A stretch of DNA of 64,000 nt. It comes from Daedaleopsis sinensis (taxonomy: Eukaryota > Basidiomycota > Agaricomycetes > Polyporales > Polyporaceae). Positions within the stretch are counted from its first letter, which is position 1. Each line of letters opens with the position of its first letter. Both the position numbers and the translations under genes were made by a program. The stretch lies in assembly GCA_033807695.1 (NCBI GenBank), contig CM066303.1, positions 434,001-498,000 on the forward strand, in the 5' to 3' direction. Positions 34,737 to 45,445 of the stretch are shown piece by piece. A model generated the notes under the pieces. That model was not told the DNA's origin, did not search any database, and saw nothing but the letters and a program-made list of their open reading frames with translations.

Positions 34737-35445
34737 GATGCCTCAATCTAGCGGAGCACGCACCAGCAGAGACGGGCGCACCTCAGTTGTTGTGCGTCCA
34801 AGACTGACTTGGAGACACGCAAACGAGAGGCGACAACTTCGGGGCACAGCGGGAGATTCGAGCGCAACGAGCTGACTGTACCCCGGCTCGGAGTCCACGA
34901 CCGCGTTTTTAACTGAGAGATGTCCCGGGCCATCAGGCGTGGGATCCACACGAACTCAATGAACGTAGCGCGGCGCAGAAACCTGCACCGACCGCCGCAA
35001 CGTGTATCCACGTTGTGGACGCTCGCCGACACGACACCTCGCCTGATCTAAACGCACTTCTCTGTATCAGTGCGGTCCCGCCTGACTCCTCACGAGGAGG
35101 ACGCTATCAACAGCGACTGTGTTCCGGATCTCCGAGGCAACACGAGCGGAGTCAGATCCCGTACGAGTGACGTTTGCAATTTCTGCGACCTATCCGGCTC
35201 GAACGCGCTCCTCACTGCCATACGAAAAAATGCGTCACCGAGAAGGTCGTGCGCTCGCGGTGCACTGGAGCCAAGATATGCACCACTACAAAATCGCATC
35301 GCCATCGCGCGCGATGCGTAACGACCAGTGTCAGATGTCACCGAGCTCGACAACGCCGACAGCAGCCTCGCAAAGCTGTAAGGACTCGGCCTTTGCTGCA
35401 GATCGTAACGCACGCCCGTCGCTCACGACCGCCCTTCCAGACAAG
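34737..35445. other. Upstream region of the kinase gene
   Basis: No independent gene supported. Any 5' exons of the kinase would lie here; a TTCCAG acceptor directly before 35441 hints at one. Confidence 0.3.
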
Positions 35446-36612
35446 ATGAGGTACCAAGTGGGAAAGGGACGAACCGGTTCAACGTGGGTCGCGATCCGCG
35501 ACGAAGATCTCATCGAAACAAGGAGACGCAGAAAGCTTCGTCAACGAAAGAGACACGTATCGAGCTATCGCAAGGAGTACCGACGCGGGTCGAAAGTCAG
35601 TGATGTCGGGACCAGCAATGAACACAACTAACATACCAACCCGACACAGCACATTTCTTCGCGTGCTGGACGACAACACTGACCGGCCAGAGAAATACAT
35701 CGTCCTCCCGCTCCTAGACGGGACGTTGGCCGACGTACTCGCTATCCCGGGGATCGTTCCTATGAGACGATCGGACGTCTCGGATATCATGGATCAGCTA
35801 ACAGTCGGCATCGCTTGTAGGCAGTCCAAAACTCACATCTAAATCGAAACTGACGAATCGCAGTCCTTCATGGCATTTCAATAATCCACACAGACGTGAA
35901 ACCCGAGAACATCATGTTCGAGTGCTTGTCCACCGTCCCAGTGTTCGGGTGCGGGGATTCAGAACGAGTCGCGGTATGTGCCTGGAGTCCGTCCACCCAC
36001 CACCGCTGACGAGCGAACATGGCCCAGTTGCGCACAACTAAGCTCTTCATAATCGATTTCAGCGACGCTACTTCTTCGGTGAGCCCTTCGCGTGCGATGA
36101 TAGGAACCAATCAGTACAGAGCACCGGAGGTCACAGCAGGCAGGTTCAGTAAGTCGCACCGTAGACATGCACTGACGTGTTGACAGGGAAACCATGGGGG
36201 GCGGAGGTCGACTGGTTCTCGGTGGGCTGCGTCATCGCGGAGGTTTGGCTCGGGACCCCGCTCTTCGTCTACACCCGCACGAGCGTTGCACGCTTAGCGG
36301 CATTGGAACAAGTACTGGGAGCGATACCAGCTACCCTGATCGAAGGCTCACCACTAAAAGACCACGTCTCGCTGATCGAAAACGCCGACTCTACCTACCA
36401 CGTCAAACCCTTTCGGCGAAATGTCTACGACGCAGTTGAGCTTTCAAAAATCCGCCGTATGAAACCACTCGCGGTGAGTACTCACCCTGTCCACGGCTCC
36501 GCAGATCTGACCTATATCCTCCCAGTGCACCATTCGCGACCAGGATATATTACGCATCTGTCTGCGCTTTTTAAGTCTCGATCCCGCTCCGCGTCGCAAT
36601 GCATTCCTCTGA
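35446..36612 (+). CDS. Protein kinase, CMGC-like (LAMMER/SRPK type)
   Basis: Exons to 35816, then 35864-35973, 36028-36148, 36187-36473 and 36526-36612; all these joins agree in phase. Glycine-rich loop GKGRTGSTW at the start; catalytic loop HTDVKPENIM (Asp, Lys and Asn present); activation segment LFIIDFSDATSS to TNQYRAPEV; C-lobe DWFSVGCVIAEVWLGTPLF; end DILRICLRFLSLDPAPRR. HTDxKPEN and the APEV-x-PW-x-DxWSxGC arrangement are those of LAMMER/SRPK kinases, which phosphorylate SR-type splicing factors. Oddities: DFG has become DFS, and near 35497 the frame seems to change between WVAIR and the ATKISSKQGDAESF segment that should carry the beta-3 lysine. The gene may therefore be inactive or mis-modelled at the N-lobe. 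Confidence 0.7.
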
Positions 36613-38356
36613 GAGACTCTCTCCTCCGTACGATTTGCATAGATCGACGGGATACACGTGCGAGTAGACGATTGATGGCGTGAAGATCGGATGAACGACC
36701 GGGGACTGTTCACTGGGAGGAGAGCGCCAGACGCGTCAGCTAATTCGCAGTTGCCCGATGAACTGAAACGAACATTTCTGAACCACGAGTGCACTGTATC
36801 CGGCGCCACACCCCGTACCACATCACAAGAAGCAGCTAGAGAGAGCATGGGAATTAAGACGACAGCGAGAGTGGCGCGAAGACACCCTGCCATCCAGAGC
36901 CAAGTCAGTGCAAAGAGACATCGCGGGCTACGAACCCAATTACCACGTGCCCATTAGTCAGCACGATCCGATCTCGTTGCAAGGCCGCGGCGCCGGAAGA
37001 GCTTCAACCACTCGCCCGGTAGGCTAGCCATTAATATTGACACACGACGCGAACGCGTCGGCCGCACCTCTCATGTCAGAACGGCGAACACCGTGTCCGC
37101 GGTCAAGTCGAATAAACCTCGTTCGGTAATAGTACGAGACCCTGGAACTCCCGCGGCGGCAGCCAGCCGAGCTAGAGCAACCGTAGCATTCTGAGGAAGG
37201 ATCTCACCGAAGCAGTGCCGACTCGGAGTCTCATGCCACCAGCGAACATTCGTCTCGCCACAGACGGACACCGCCACCATACAATGCGCCGAGGACGTGT
37301 ACACGATGCGCGCAGTCCCGAACCAGCCCATATGACTCGAGGAGCACAATCTACTACCATCTTCTGCCGAAGCAACTTATTCAAACCGCACACCGGCAAG
37401 TCATTTCTCATGAACGACGGCTTCCCCGCACACACGCTGACAGAGTCCAGCTCACACGAAGAACCCCAGTATTTACCCAAGAGATATGTCCCACCCCTTC
37501 TCGGATCCGGACCGCATGCACAACGGGGATCCTGTCTAGAACGCCGCCCTGCAGAACTGTCCAGGGACACCAGTACCGACAGACGGGGCTCGCGAAGGGG
37601 AGGGCCGGAGATGACTAGTGAGCGCCGACCGATGCCTTCCCTTGAACCCTACATGCGTCTCCCGCTGGCCAGACAGACGGCAGGTCCGGACATTCCCTTG
37701 TATTGATAAGGCTATGCTAACCTAATATGCAAGTACCGGTAGGGTCCGGATACCCATTCTTTTCTCTTTGACACATAGGGCGACGCCGATTCCCTATCGG
37801 CGAGATCTAAGTGTAAACCATCCTCGCCGCACCGCAACCCAAACCAGAACGTAACGCTCCCCCATCAAGACCGTCCGGTACACGTAGACGCAACGCGAGT
37901 CACGGACGGCAACCACGAGGCTATGGATTACCCCTTCAGTCGCGAACCTCGCTGCGTACCGCCAGGACCGGAGCCCGACGATAGCACTGAGCACGAGACC
38001 CCAAGAGATACACGGCGAGGTCGGCGATGCACGATAATTGCAATACGGGCTGCTCATCGATCTGAGCGGAAATACCTGCGGTCCACTTACTTACGGGGGC
38101 ACTCGCGCAACTCTGCATAGGAGGCTAATGGGAATACGTGGCAAATGTCCACGCTCCACGTACACCAGAACGGAGTCAATGTGGTCGGGTTCGGTACGCA
38201 CGGAGGCGCAAACATCCCCTGGAGAGGATCGGACTCGTCCCTTCTCCCTAGTATTTAAGTTCAACTCGAACGAAGCGTTGCAGGACAGAGGATACGGTAA
38301 CCACACTAGAGGTAATGCCGCACCCGTGCCGGTCCCGTGGCCGCGACGCTGAGAGA
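36613..38356. other. Intergenic, no supported gene
   Basis: Contains overlapping frames up to about 160 codons on both strands, none with a recognisable motif or a consistent splice chain. Confidence 0.3.
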
Positions 38357-38814
38357 ATGTCGCCCAGACTACAAACCATGTCCCAACTAGCGATTGGCAC
38401 ATATCCGACTAGAGCGGGAGCAGTATACCGGTACGCGCAATTTTCCGTCGACGCTTTGGTTACTCACCACCGTCGCTTTCACAGAGTCTCGCTGGAAATC
38501 ATGATAGCTATTCTTGAAGAGCTCGGGATAGAAGACATACTCGCTTGTCGAGGTACCTGCCATCGCATGTTCAGGGCGTCGGTCGCCACACTACGCCACT
38601 ACCTCAAAACGATGCTCTGCCCATTCGTCGACAACGTGGACGCTTTCTGTAACCATCTGGACCTCTATCGCTCCATCATCGGAGGGCTTTTCGCGATGGC
38701 GTTTTTTCTGCGCGACAAAACGTTCCCTCTGGATCTCCTCGAAATATACGCGCCCGACCAGATGTACCCGGACCTCGTCGATGCAATTGCAGGGGATTTG
38801 CGGGGCACGCTCGC
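38357..38814 (+). pseudogene. 5' half of an F-box / nucleotidyltransferase-like gene, split by the KDZ element
   Basis: Reads an F-box-like region (VSLEIMIAILEELGIEDILA, then CRGTCHRMFRASVATL), then SIIGGLFAMAFFLRDKTF and LEIYAPDQMYPDLV, matching the middle of the family proteins at 33486-34736 and 59204-60265. The frame is cut at GDLRGTLA by the left end of the 18.9-kb KDZ transposon. The missing remainder is found in the same phase at 57694. The start is the first in-frame ATG; an upstream intron cannot be excluded. Confidence 0.75.
38808..38814. repeat. Target site duplication, left copy (CGCTCGC)
   Basis: Seven bases identical to 57687-57693, directly outside the left terminal inverted repeat and in the same codon phase as the right copy. 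Confidence 0.7.
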
Positions 38815-38903
38815 CAGCCCATTCAGTAACAATTCTCATTTTAGCTGCCCAATATGATTGACTAACGACCATTCTAGCGGCCAAATCGGACTCGATCGAG
38901 CCG
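38815..38903 (+). repeat. Left terminal inverted repeat of the KDZ element
   Basis: Pairs with 57598-57686. Shared blocks include TCAGTAA, CATT-TAGCT-CCC, AATATGATTGACT, GCCATT-TAGCGG and ACTCGATCGA in the same order, with a few substitutions and small indels. Confidence 0.8.
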
Positions 38904-39172
38904 CACTTAGGCACATGTTCGTGTTCCGATCCGGCCCATCTGTACCGCCGCTATAGCGACTCGATCGGATGTCCCACCCGGAAGGGCGCAGCGGATAGCG
39001 GTATCCGATCCGACGTTGCCGCGCCGCTGTGTTTGCTGCTCGATCCGGACGCACGAGTCAATGCTAAAGCGGTTCGATCGAGATCTATATACGCTTACAA
39101 GGAATACCCTGCGGGCTCGTTTGTCGATACCATTAAGCTATCGCAATCAATAGCACCACCACTTCCACATCT

Positions 39173-39470
39173 GCGTGGTCAGATCCACCTTACAGGAACC
39201 GCTCTGGCAGACCGATCGAGCTTAACATTCGCTCATCCGGGCAGTTCGATCCGGCGTGACAAGGCACCATCGTAGAGGCCGGATCGAGGTCCACGGTATC
39301 GCATCCGGGCGGTCAGATCCGGTGTAACAAGACACCATTGTAGAGGCCGGATCGAGTTTGTCGTTTCCATATCCGCACGGTTAGATCCAGTGTAACAAGG
39401 CGGCACTCTAGAGGTAGGATCGAACCGCGCGGTTTTCGTATCCGGGTGGTCAGATCCAATCCGGCTTGTT
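39173..39470. repeat. Subterminal tandem repeat, unit about 67 bp
   Basis: At least four diverged copies built around GATCCGGTGTAACAAG and GAGGCCGGATCGAG, ending in TATCCGGGCGGT-like sequence. GATC-containing motifs recur, as expected for transposase-binding subterminal repeats. Confidence 0.65.
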
Positions 39471-39871
39471 CATTCCTGCAAAAGAAATACCTTTACAGCC
39501 ATTGCCAGGGTCGAACCGCCACATTGCAGTCATTCAAGAGTGATACCCATATCAATCTTCCGACTAGGCTAGTAGGCTGTGTTTTAGTATACAAGGTTGT
39601 AGGTATAAGTGCCAATCCCAAGTCACGAGATTATAACCACTTTCTGCATTCCACGCCTCTATGTAGGTTAAACCACTGATATTTGCTGCACGCATTTGCG
39701 TCTAGAGGTATTGTTGCGTCACATGTTGTCGTTGTCAGTCAGATCCAATAAACAGTGTACCCGCTTTTGCGCATGGATCGAGACAGTCACAATACGCGTA
39801 TGCGCGGTTCGATCGAGATACATGTGTGCCTATTATTACTACACGATCTAGTGTTCCACGGTGCCGTAGTT

Positions 39872-40370
39872 GCATTCCGATCGGACCGGCCAAGGTACAC
39901 GCTTCGGCGGCTCGATCGGGCCAGTGTAGAGTACATTTATGTGTTCGGATCCGAGGCCCAGTATGCACACATCAGCAGCTGGATCCATAAGACAGCCGAG
40001 GGAGGTCGGACGGGTGCTCATCCGAGAGACAGCACGGCGGAGAGAAGTCCGACGGCTGCTCGTGCAGGCAGAAACAATGCTCATATGCGCGACTCGATCC
40101 GCATACATGTGTACCCATTAATACTATCCGATCCAGCTTCCCATTGGGCCATATTCGCATTCCGATCGGACCGGCCAAGGTACACGCTTCGGCGGCTCGA
40201 TCGGGCCAGTGTAGAGTACATTTATGTATTCAGATCCGAGGCCCAGTATGCACACATAAGCAGCTAGATCCAGAGACATCTTGACGGAGAGAAGCCGGAC
40301 GGCTGCTCGCTCATCCGAGAGACAGCACGACGGAGGGAAGTCCGATGGCTGCTCATCCGGATACAATAGA
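39872..40370. repeat. Subterminal tandem duplication, period about 285 bp
   Basis: GCATTCCGATCGGACCGG begins a block at 39872 and again at 40157; about 120 bp are nearly identical and the rest is similar with deletions (both contain TCATCCGAGAGACAGCACG). Confidence 0.75.
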
Positions 40371-40463
40371 AATGGCACAGCGGAAGGATCCAGATCTAGA
40401 AAATATAATAACTATCTAGTTAGACTAAGTACAGTTCCATAGCCAGATACTTGTATCATACTA

Positions 40464-42338
40464 CTACAGGTACAGATCGTCGTCGTCGTCAACCGGGGGT
40501 TCCCATCTAGACGCGGTGGACATCACCAGCCAGTCATTATAGTTCATCCACTCCCGCCGGCTCAGATTTGGCTCAATGTCCCCAAATTCCCTTGTTTCGG
40601 CTACCGACACTGGTCCGCGAGGGGTAGTCGCCCGCGGTCTCGACCCGGATGCTATCGGGGGGGGCAACGGGGTGCTGGGCATTTGCGTGTGAGATCCGGG
40701 CGGGACAACCGGAGATGGTGCGGTAGACCTACGTGCACGAGATCCTGAAGCTGAGACTGGGGTGGGTGTGTCAGACCTGAGCTCCCGAGATCCGGAAGCA
40801 GCGAGAGAAGTCATCCCGGGTGTGCGGGTAGGAGAGGGGGAGTCCGATGGCGAGGACAGGAACAGCGGGGTGCGCTGGCGACGAGGTGTGTGTGGTGGCG
40901 GCTCCGTCGACATAACCGTGTCAATGCGTTGCCCAAAGCCGGTTGGCACTCGGAAAGGCGAGCCCGGCGGGTCGCGCGGTTCTGCGGTAGGCGGCGCAGG
41001 GACGCGGAAAGGTGGTCGCGGGGCATCGCGCGGGACAGTCGGGGATGCGGCGGGGACTCGGAAAGGCGAGCCCGGCGGGTCGCGCGGTTCTGCGGTAGGC
41101 GGCGCGGGAACGCGGAAAGGCGGTCGCGGGGCATCGCGCGGCACAGTGGGGGGTGCGGCGGGGACTCGGAAATGCGAGCCCGGCGGGTCGCGCGGGTCGG
41201 CGGTAGGCGGCGCGGGGACGCGGAAAGGCGGTCGCGGGGCATCGCGCGGCACAGTGGGGACTCGGAAAGGCGAGCCCGGCGGGTCGCGCGGTTCTGCGGT
41301 AGGCGGCGCGGGGACGCGGAAAGGCGGTCGCGGGGCATCGCGCGGGACAGTGGGGGGTGCGGCGGGGACTCGGAAAGGAGAGCCCGGCGGGTCGCGCGGC
41401 ATCGCGGCGTGCGCAGCGGGCACGCGGAAAGGGGCCCCGGGTGGGTCGCGCGGGATTGCGGGGGGCCTGGCGGGTACGAGCAAAGGAGAGCCCGGTGGGT
41501 CGCGCGGGACAGCGCGAGGTGCAGTGGGCACGCGCAAAGGAGAACCGGGTGGGTCGCGCGGGATAGTGTGGGGTGCGTCGGGGACTCGGAAGTGGGAACC
41601 CGGCGGGTCGCGCGGGATTGCGGGGGGCCTGGCGGGTACGAGCAAAGGAGAGCCGGGTGGGTCGCGCGGGACAGCGCGGGGGGCGGCGGGCACGCGCAAA
41701 GGGGAACCGGGTGGGTCGCGCGGGACAGCGCGGGGGGCGGCGGGCACGCGCAAAGGGGAACCGGGTGGGTCGCGCGGGACAGCGCGGGGGGTGGCGGGCA
41801 CGCGCAAAGGGGAACCGGGTGGGTCGCGCGGGACAGCGCGGGGTGCAGCGGGGACTCGGAAGGGGGAGCCCGGCGGGTCGCGCGGCATCGTGGCGGGCGC
41901 GGCGGGCACGTGGAACGGGGAGGTAGACGACTCACCCGGGGTCCATCCTCGCGGCGATGATCCCGTCTGAGAGCTCACATCGACTTCTCGGTCACGTCCC
42001 GGTATCATGAACCTCACCCTTGCAGTTCGGTTCGACGCAGACTCTTGCGACATTGGTTGGCTCCGGGAAGAGCTCGCAATGCCCAGCTCGCTTTGGACGA
42101 CGCGCGCCGGAGGTTGCGGGTGGGGACTTTGTTCCACCGCATTGCCGTGGAACACCGCTCGCGCAAGCCACGGGGCCATCTCAAATGGTGAGGGCGAGGA
42201 TGACAATCCCCTCTCCGAGGGCCCTTCCGAAGCAGGCCCCCGGTTGGCGGCTGGGGTGGACTCAGTTGCAACGTGTCCTTGGGAGCTGTCCTCCTCGCCG
42301 TCCTCGTCGCTGTCTTCGGCAAGACGGCGGAAAGACAT
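40464..42338 (-). CDS. Proline-rich tandem-repeat protein, 624 aa
   Basis: Single-exon frame. Residues 1-160 are acidic and S/P-rich. About 20 tandem units of 16-18 residues follow, with consensus PRDPPGSPxRVPAxPxAV and an alternating variant PRDAPRPPFRVPAPPTA; the two unit types alternate in the distal half. A P/S/T-rich segment and a conserved-looking tail (LSRREWMNYNDWLV ... EPPVDDDDDLYL) close the protein. No catalytic domain. It faces away from the Zn-cluster gene at 42983, sharing a 644-bp upstream region. The repeated DNA explains the long opposite-strand frames in the same place. Function unknown; a disordered scaffold is the simplest guess. Confidence 0.65.
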   Translation of the reverse strand: MSFRRLAEDSDEDGEEDSSQGHVATESTPAANRGPASEGPSERGLSSSPSPFEMAPWLARAVFHGNAVEQSPHPQPPARVVQSELGIASSSRSQPMSQESASNRTARVRFMIPGRDREVDVSSQTGSSPRGWTPGESSTSPFHVPAAPATMPRDPPGSPFRVPAAPRAVPRDPPGSPLRVPATPRAVPRDPPGSPLRVPAAPRAVPRDPPGSPLRVPAAPRAVPRDPPGSPLLVPARPPAIPRDPPGSHFRVPDAPHTIPRDPPGSPLRVPTAPRAVPRDPPGSPLLVPARPPAIPRDPPGAPFRVPAAHAAMPRDPPGSPFRVPAAPPTVPRDAPRPPFRVPAPPTAEPRDPPGSPFRVPTVPRDAPRPPFRVPAPPTADPRDPPGSHFRVPAAPPTVPRDAPRPPFRVPAPPTAEPRDPPGSPFRVPAASPTVPRDAPRPPFRVPAPPTAEPRDPPGSPFRVPTGFGQRIDTVMSTEPPPHTPRRQRTPLFLSSPSDSPSPTRTPGMTSLAASGSRELRSDTPTPVSASGSRARRSTAPSPVVPPGSHTQMPSTPLPPPIASGSRPRATTPRGPVSVAETREFGDIEPNLSRREWMNYNDWLVMSTASRWEPPVDDDDDLYL

Positions 42339-42982
42339 TTTCTGTCAAAGGGTCAGCGAACCGGTTGAGGGCAGCATTAGGAATGACAATAAGTAATACC
42401 CTTGGAGACATGGGTGTGGAATACCGGATTTCGCTGGCTTGCTGAGAGGTGAGAGGTGAGAGCCTGAGTGGTGGCACGGCGAGACAGTCGAGTAAGAGAG
42501 ACAGCAAGAGAGTCGAACAAGAGACACGGCAAGAGAGACCCACCGGGAAATCCCAGGGCAGTTGAGTCACCAATACCACAGAAGCCTTTGAATACAATGC
42601 CAGCACCGCGTCTGTCAAACTCAACTCTCATTTGGCAAGGCGGAATGCCGGTGTTTCCCCATGTGGTAGGCTGAGCGCCTGGTGCCGTATCCGGCCCGCG
42701 CCTTCTCTGTCATCCGGCGCAGTGTATCCGAGGCCCGGATACCCCGGATAGTCCAACCTCTTGACGTTTCCGGATGACTGCGGCCCCGGGTGAAACACAT
42801 CGTTTGACTTCGCCGCGTTATAGTCCTGCGCCCGACGCAACCGTTTCCTTTGCTCCCCCCATCTTGCACGCTCTCTCTGCCCACTCTCTCTGCAAGCTCT
42901 CTCTGCACGCCCCCTCGGCAAGCTCTCTCCGCCCACTCTCTCTGCATCCTCTCTCTGTCCTTTCTCTCCGCCCTCCTGCGAC
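42339..42982. promoter_or_regulatory. Shared upstream region of two divergent element genes
   Basis: 644 bp between the minus-strand repeat-protein gene and the plus-strand Zn-cluster gene. Contains direct repeats of GAGAGACAGCAAGAGA type near 42480-42535 and CTCTCTCTGC-type repeats just before 42983. Likely a bidirectional promoter; no TATA box is obvious. Confidence 0.4.
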
Positions 42983-45188
42983 ATGGCTTCCGATCAGGCT
43001 CTCCTCGACCGCATCCTTACGATCTCCGCGCGTGCGGAACACGCTTTCTGCCGGGAGCCCCAGGAGGACCGGGAGCAACAACGGGCGCGGTGGTGGGTTA
43101 TGTTCAAGCAAGAGCTGAAGAACCTGCTCGAGGCGATGGAGCAAGTACAGTCCCCCATGCGTATCCCTCCATTCGCATTTGCTGTTTGGCAGGAGAGTAT
43201 CCGGGCTTCCCAAGACCCGCAGGGCAACACGTCCATCCGTCCCCACAACCTGGTCATGTACGGCACCCGGCGAGGCACGGAAGGTGTCTTCACCGCGGAC
43301 CCCGATTACCAGGTTCCGCATGTAGAAGGCTGGTGGCAAACCTTCCGTAAGTCTTTTTCTCCTCAATTTTCAATCATTAACCTCAACGTTCTGCAGCTCT
43401 CGAGACGCGAATCCACTGGCTCCCGGCTGAGACGCGTCAACAGGTTCAAGGCCTGTTGGCTCAACGGCTGGAGTCGATTTCGGCTCCCATCCCCGACGCC
43501 CGTCCTCCCGCCTCAACCGGACCTCAGCCGGGCACAAGTTCCGCGCCTCCCGCGCCTCCCGTGGAACCAGTCCACCCGAACCCTCCGCCCCCGCACACCG
43601 TTGACCCCTCCTCGCCCACCACCCCCAGGCGGCGTGGTAGGAAAGACCAACCCGAGCCCGCCCCGCCGAGCGATTCAAGGACACCCGATTCCAAGACTAA
43701 GAAGGGCAAACGCAAGCTCGGTGAGGCTCAGCCTCTACCCCCGGCTGACGACGACATGGACGTCGACCCCCCCAACCCCCTTCCTCCCACACCCGAGCGT
43801 GGGCGACGTCGGCGCCGCAGCAAGGACGCCTCTGGGGGCCCGGAACCCACCACTCCCACCCGAGATGCGTCCGCGTCGAGGCAGCGGAGCTCCAGCCGGA
43901 AGTCGCAACAGCCGGAGGAGGAAGAGGGGTACTCCGGGAAGTTGAGGGTGATCCGGGACCCGCCCTTCGACCCCCTCATCCACAACCCCATCGACATCTC
44001 CACCCAAGACGTGGCGGATGTTTGGGCTCGATCGGTAAGTACCTACGGCCTTTCCGATCGTATGCGGTATCACTGATGGTTGCTGCAGTTGGTGAGCTGC
44101 ACCAGCTGCCAGGAGAGGAACTACCCGGACTGCCGGGTCAATATGACCTATGGAGCGGCCTGCAACTTGTGCAGGGTCAAGAAGCTCCGGTGCTCGTTCG
44201 TCCGTCGTGGCCCCAACCAGAACCAGTACCTGCAGCGATGGTGGCTCCTTCGCGACTGGTTCCTCAAGGGCGACTATGCGAAGCACCCGGCCGACCTTCC
44301 TAGCGCATCGGGTGCGGAGTTGCAGATACCGCAGTGGCTAGTCGACAAGGTCAAGGAGGCCCGGGCGGCCAAGTCCAAGTTCGTGAAGACCGTCGTCTTC
44401 AACCCAGCCGCAACCGAGGATACACCTCCCGTGTACCTTCTCGTCACCGGTTCCACCCCTCCTCCCGCCGCACCCACCGCGCCCGTCATTCCCGCCGCTC
44501 CTGAGGCAGAAGTCCTCCCCGATCTTCCCCCAGCACCCGAACCAAGCACACCCGGCTCCCTCCCGCACACCCCGGGCGACAGAAAAGGCAAGAGGGTCGT
44601 TCGGACCTACGGCAAGGCCCCAATCCACGAACGTCCGAGCCCGCCATCCGAGGAGGAGGACAGGCGGAAGAGAGCCCGGCCGGATGCCCCGGTGGTGCCT
44701 CCCGATATGCGTAAGTGTCCGCACTATGGGGTGGTGATTCGACGCTGACCATTGCAGGCGATTGGACAGAGATACCCTCCGTCGAGGACGAGATCGCACG
44801 CCGGCAGGAAGGAGAGGCTTCCGGGTCAACGACGCGTTCCCGGCCGCCTCCTCCCCCTCCGCAGCAGCCGGTTACACGCGAGGAAGACCCGAACCGCCCC
44901 TCGGCCACGCTGCCTGAGGAGATACAAGCCCTCCGCGCGCAGGTGGCCCAGTCCGAGGCCCGCTCGGAAACGCGTGATCGCGCGGCCATGGCGCTCCTCC
45001 ACGCGATGCACACGCTGCTGATGGACCAGGCCGTCGTGTTGCAGAGCATGAGCAACCGCATCACGGTCCTCGAGCAAGCTTGGGCCCACGACGATGACTG
45101 GTCGCCGTCGGTATCCGCAGCTCCGGATAGCAGCACGGAACTGGGGGACGACCGGGTGGGATCACCGGATACTCCGGACGAGGTTTGA
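42983..45188 (+). CDS. Zn-cluster (Zn2Cys6-like) protein, 684 aa, four exons
   Basis: Exons 42983-43346, 43397-44034, 44089-44710 and 44758-45188; phases close exactly and donors are all GTAAGT. Residues 1-120 form a mainly helical domain (MASDQALLDRILTISARAEH ... VEGWWQTF). A long P/S/T- and K/R-rich linker follows. Exon 3 opens with CTSCQERNYPDC, nine residues, CNLCRVKKLRC: C-x2-C-x7-C-x9-C-x2-C-x6-C, close to the fungal Zn2Cys6 spacing but with the basic stretch after the fourth and fifth cysteines. The C-terminus has a predicted coiled coil (EEIQALRAQVAQSEARSETR to SNRITVLEQAW). Probably a nuclear DNA-binding protein; it could recognise the element's repeats or host DNA. Linked to the KDZ element by position, not by a known catalytic role. 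Confidence 0.8.
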
Positions 45189-45445
45189 GCAGGGACACTT
45201 TTTTGCACTCATGTATGAACTATGGACTAATGTCTTGTACTCGCACGCTTTCTTGTACGCACGCAGATGTCGCCGAGCAGTGATAGATTTTTGCACGCAT
45301 GCTTGTATGATCTATGGACTATTTTCTTGTACTCGCACGCTTTCTTGTACGCACGCAGATGTCTCGGCTAGCAGAAACGAATAATATACACAACTTCTTG
45401 GACAATACAGTGTGATAGAAGAGCAAAAAGCCCGTAATAAAATTG

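Noticed and set aside
36444..36893. Minus-strand frame starting with a hydrophobic, signal-like segment
   Set aside because: Overlaps the last kinase exons, which are supported by motif and phase; start lies in the kinase 3' flank.
37071..37706. Frames of 90-163 codons on both strands between kinase and split gene
   Set aside because: No motif, no consistent splice chain and no clear strand preference.
40762..41970. Plus-strand open frames of 402 and 356 codons, rich in Gly/Arg
   Set aside because: They are the opposite-strand image of the proline-rich repeat gene at 40464-42338; the minus strand has a proper start, a non-repeat N-terminus and an acidic end.
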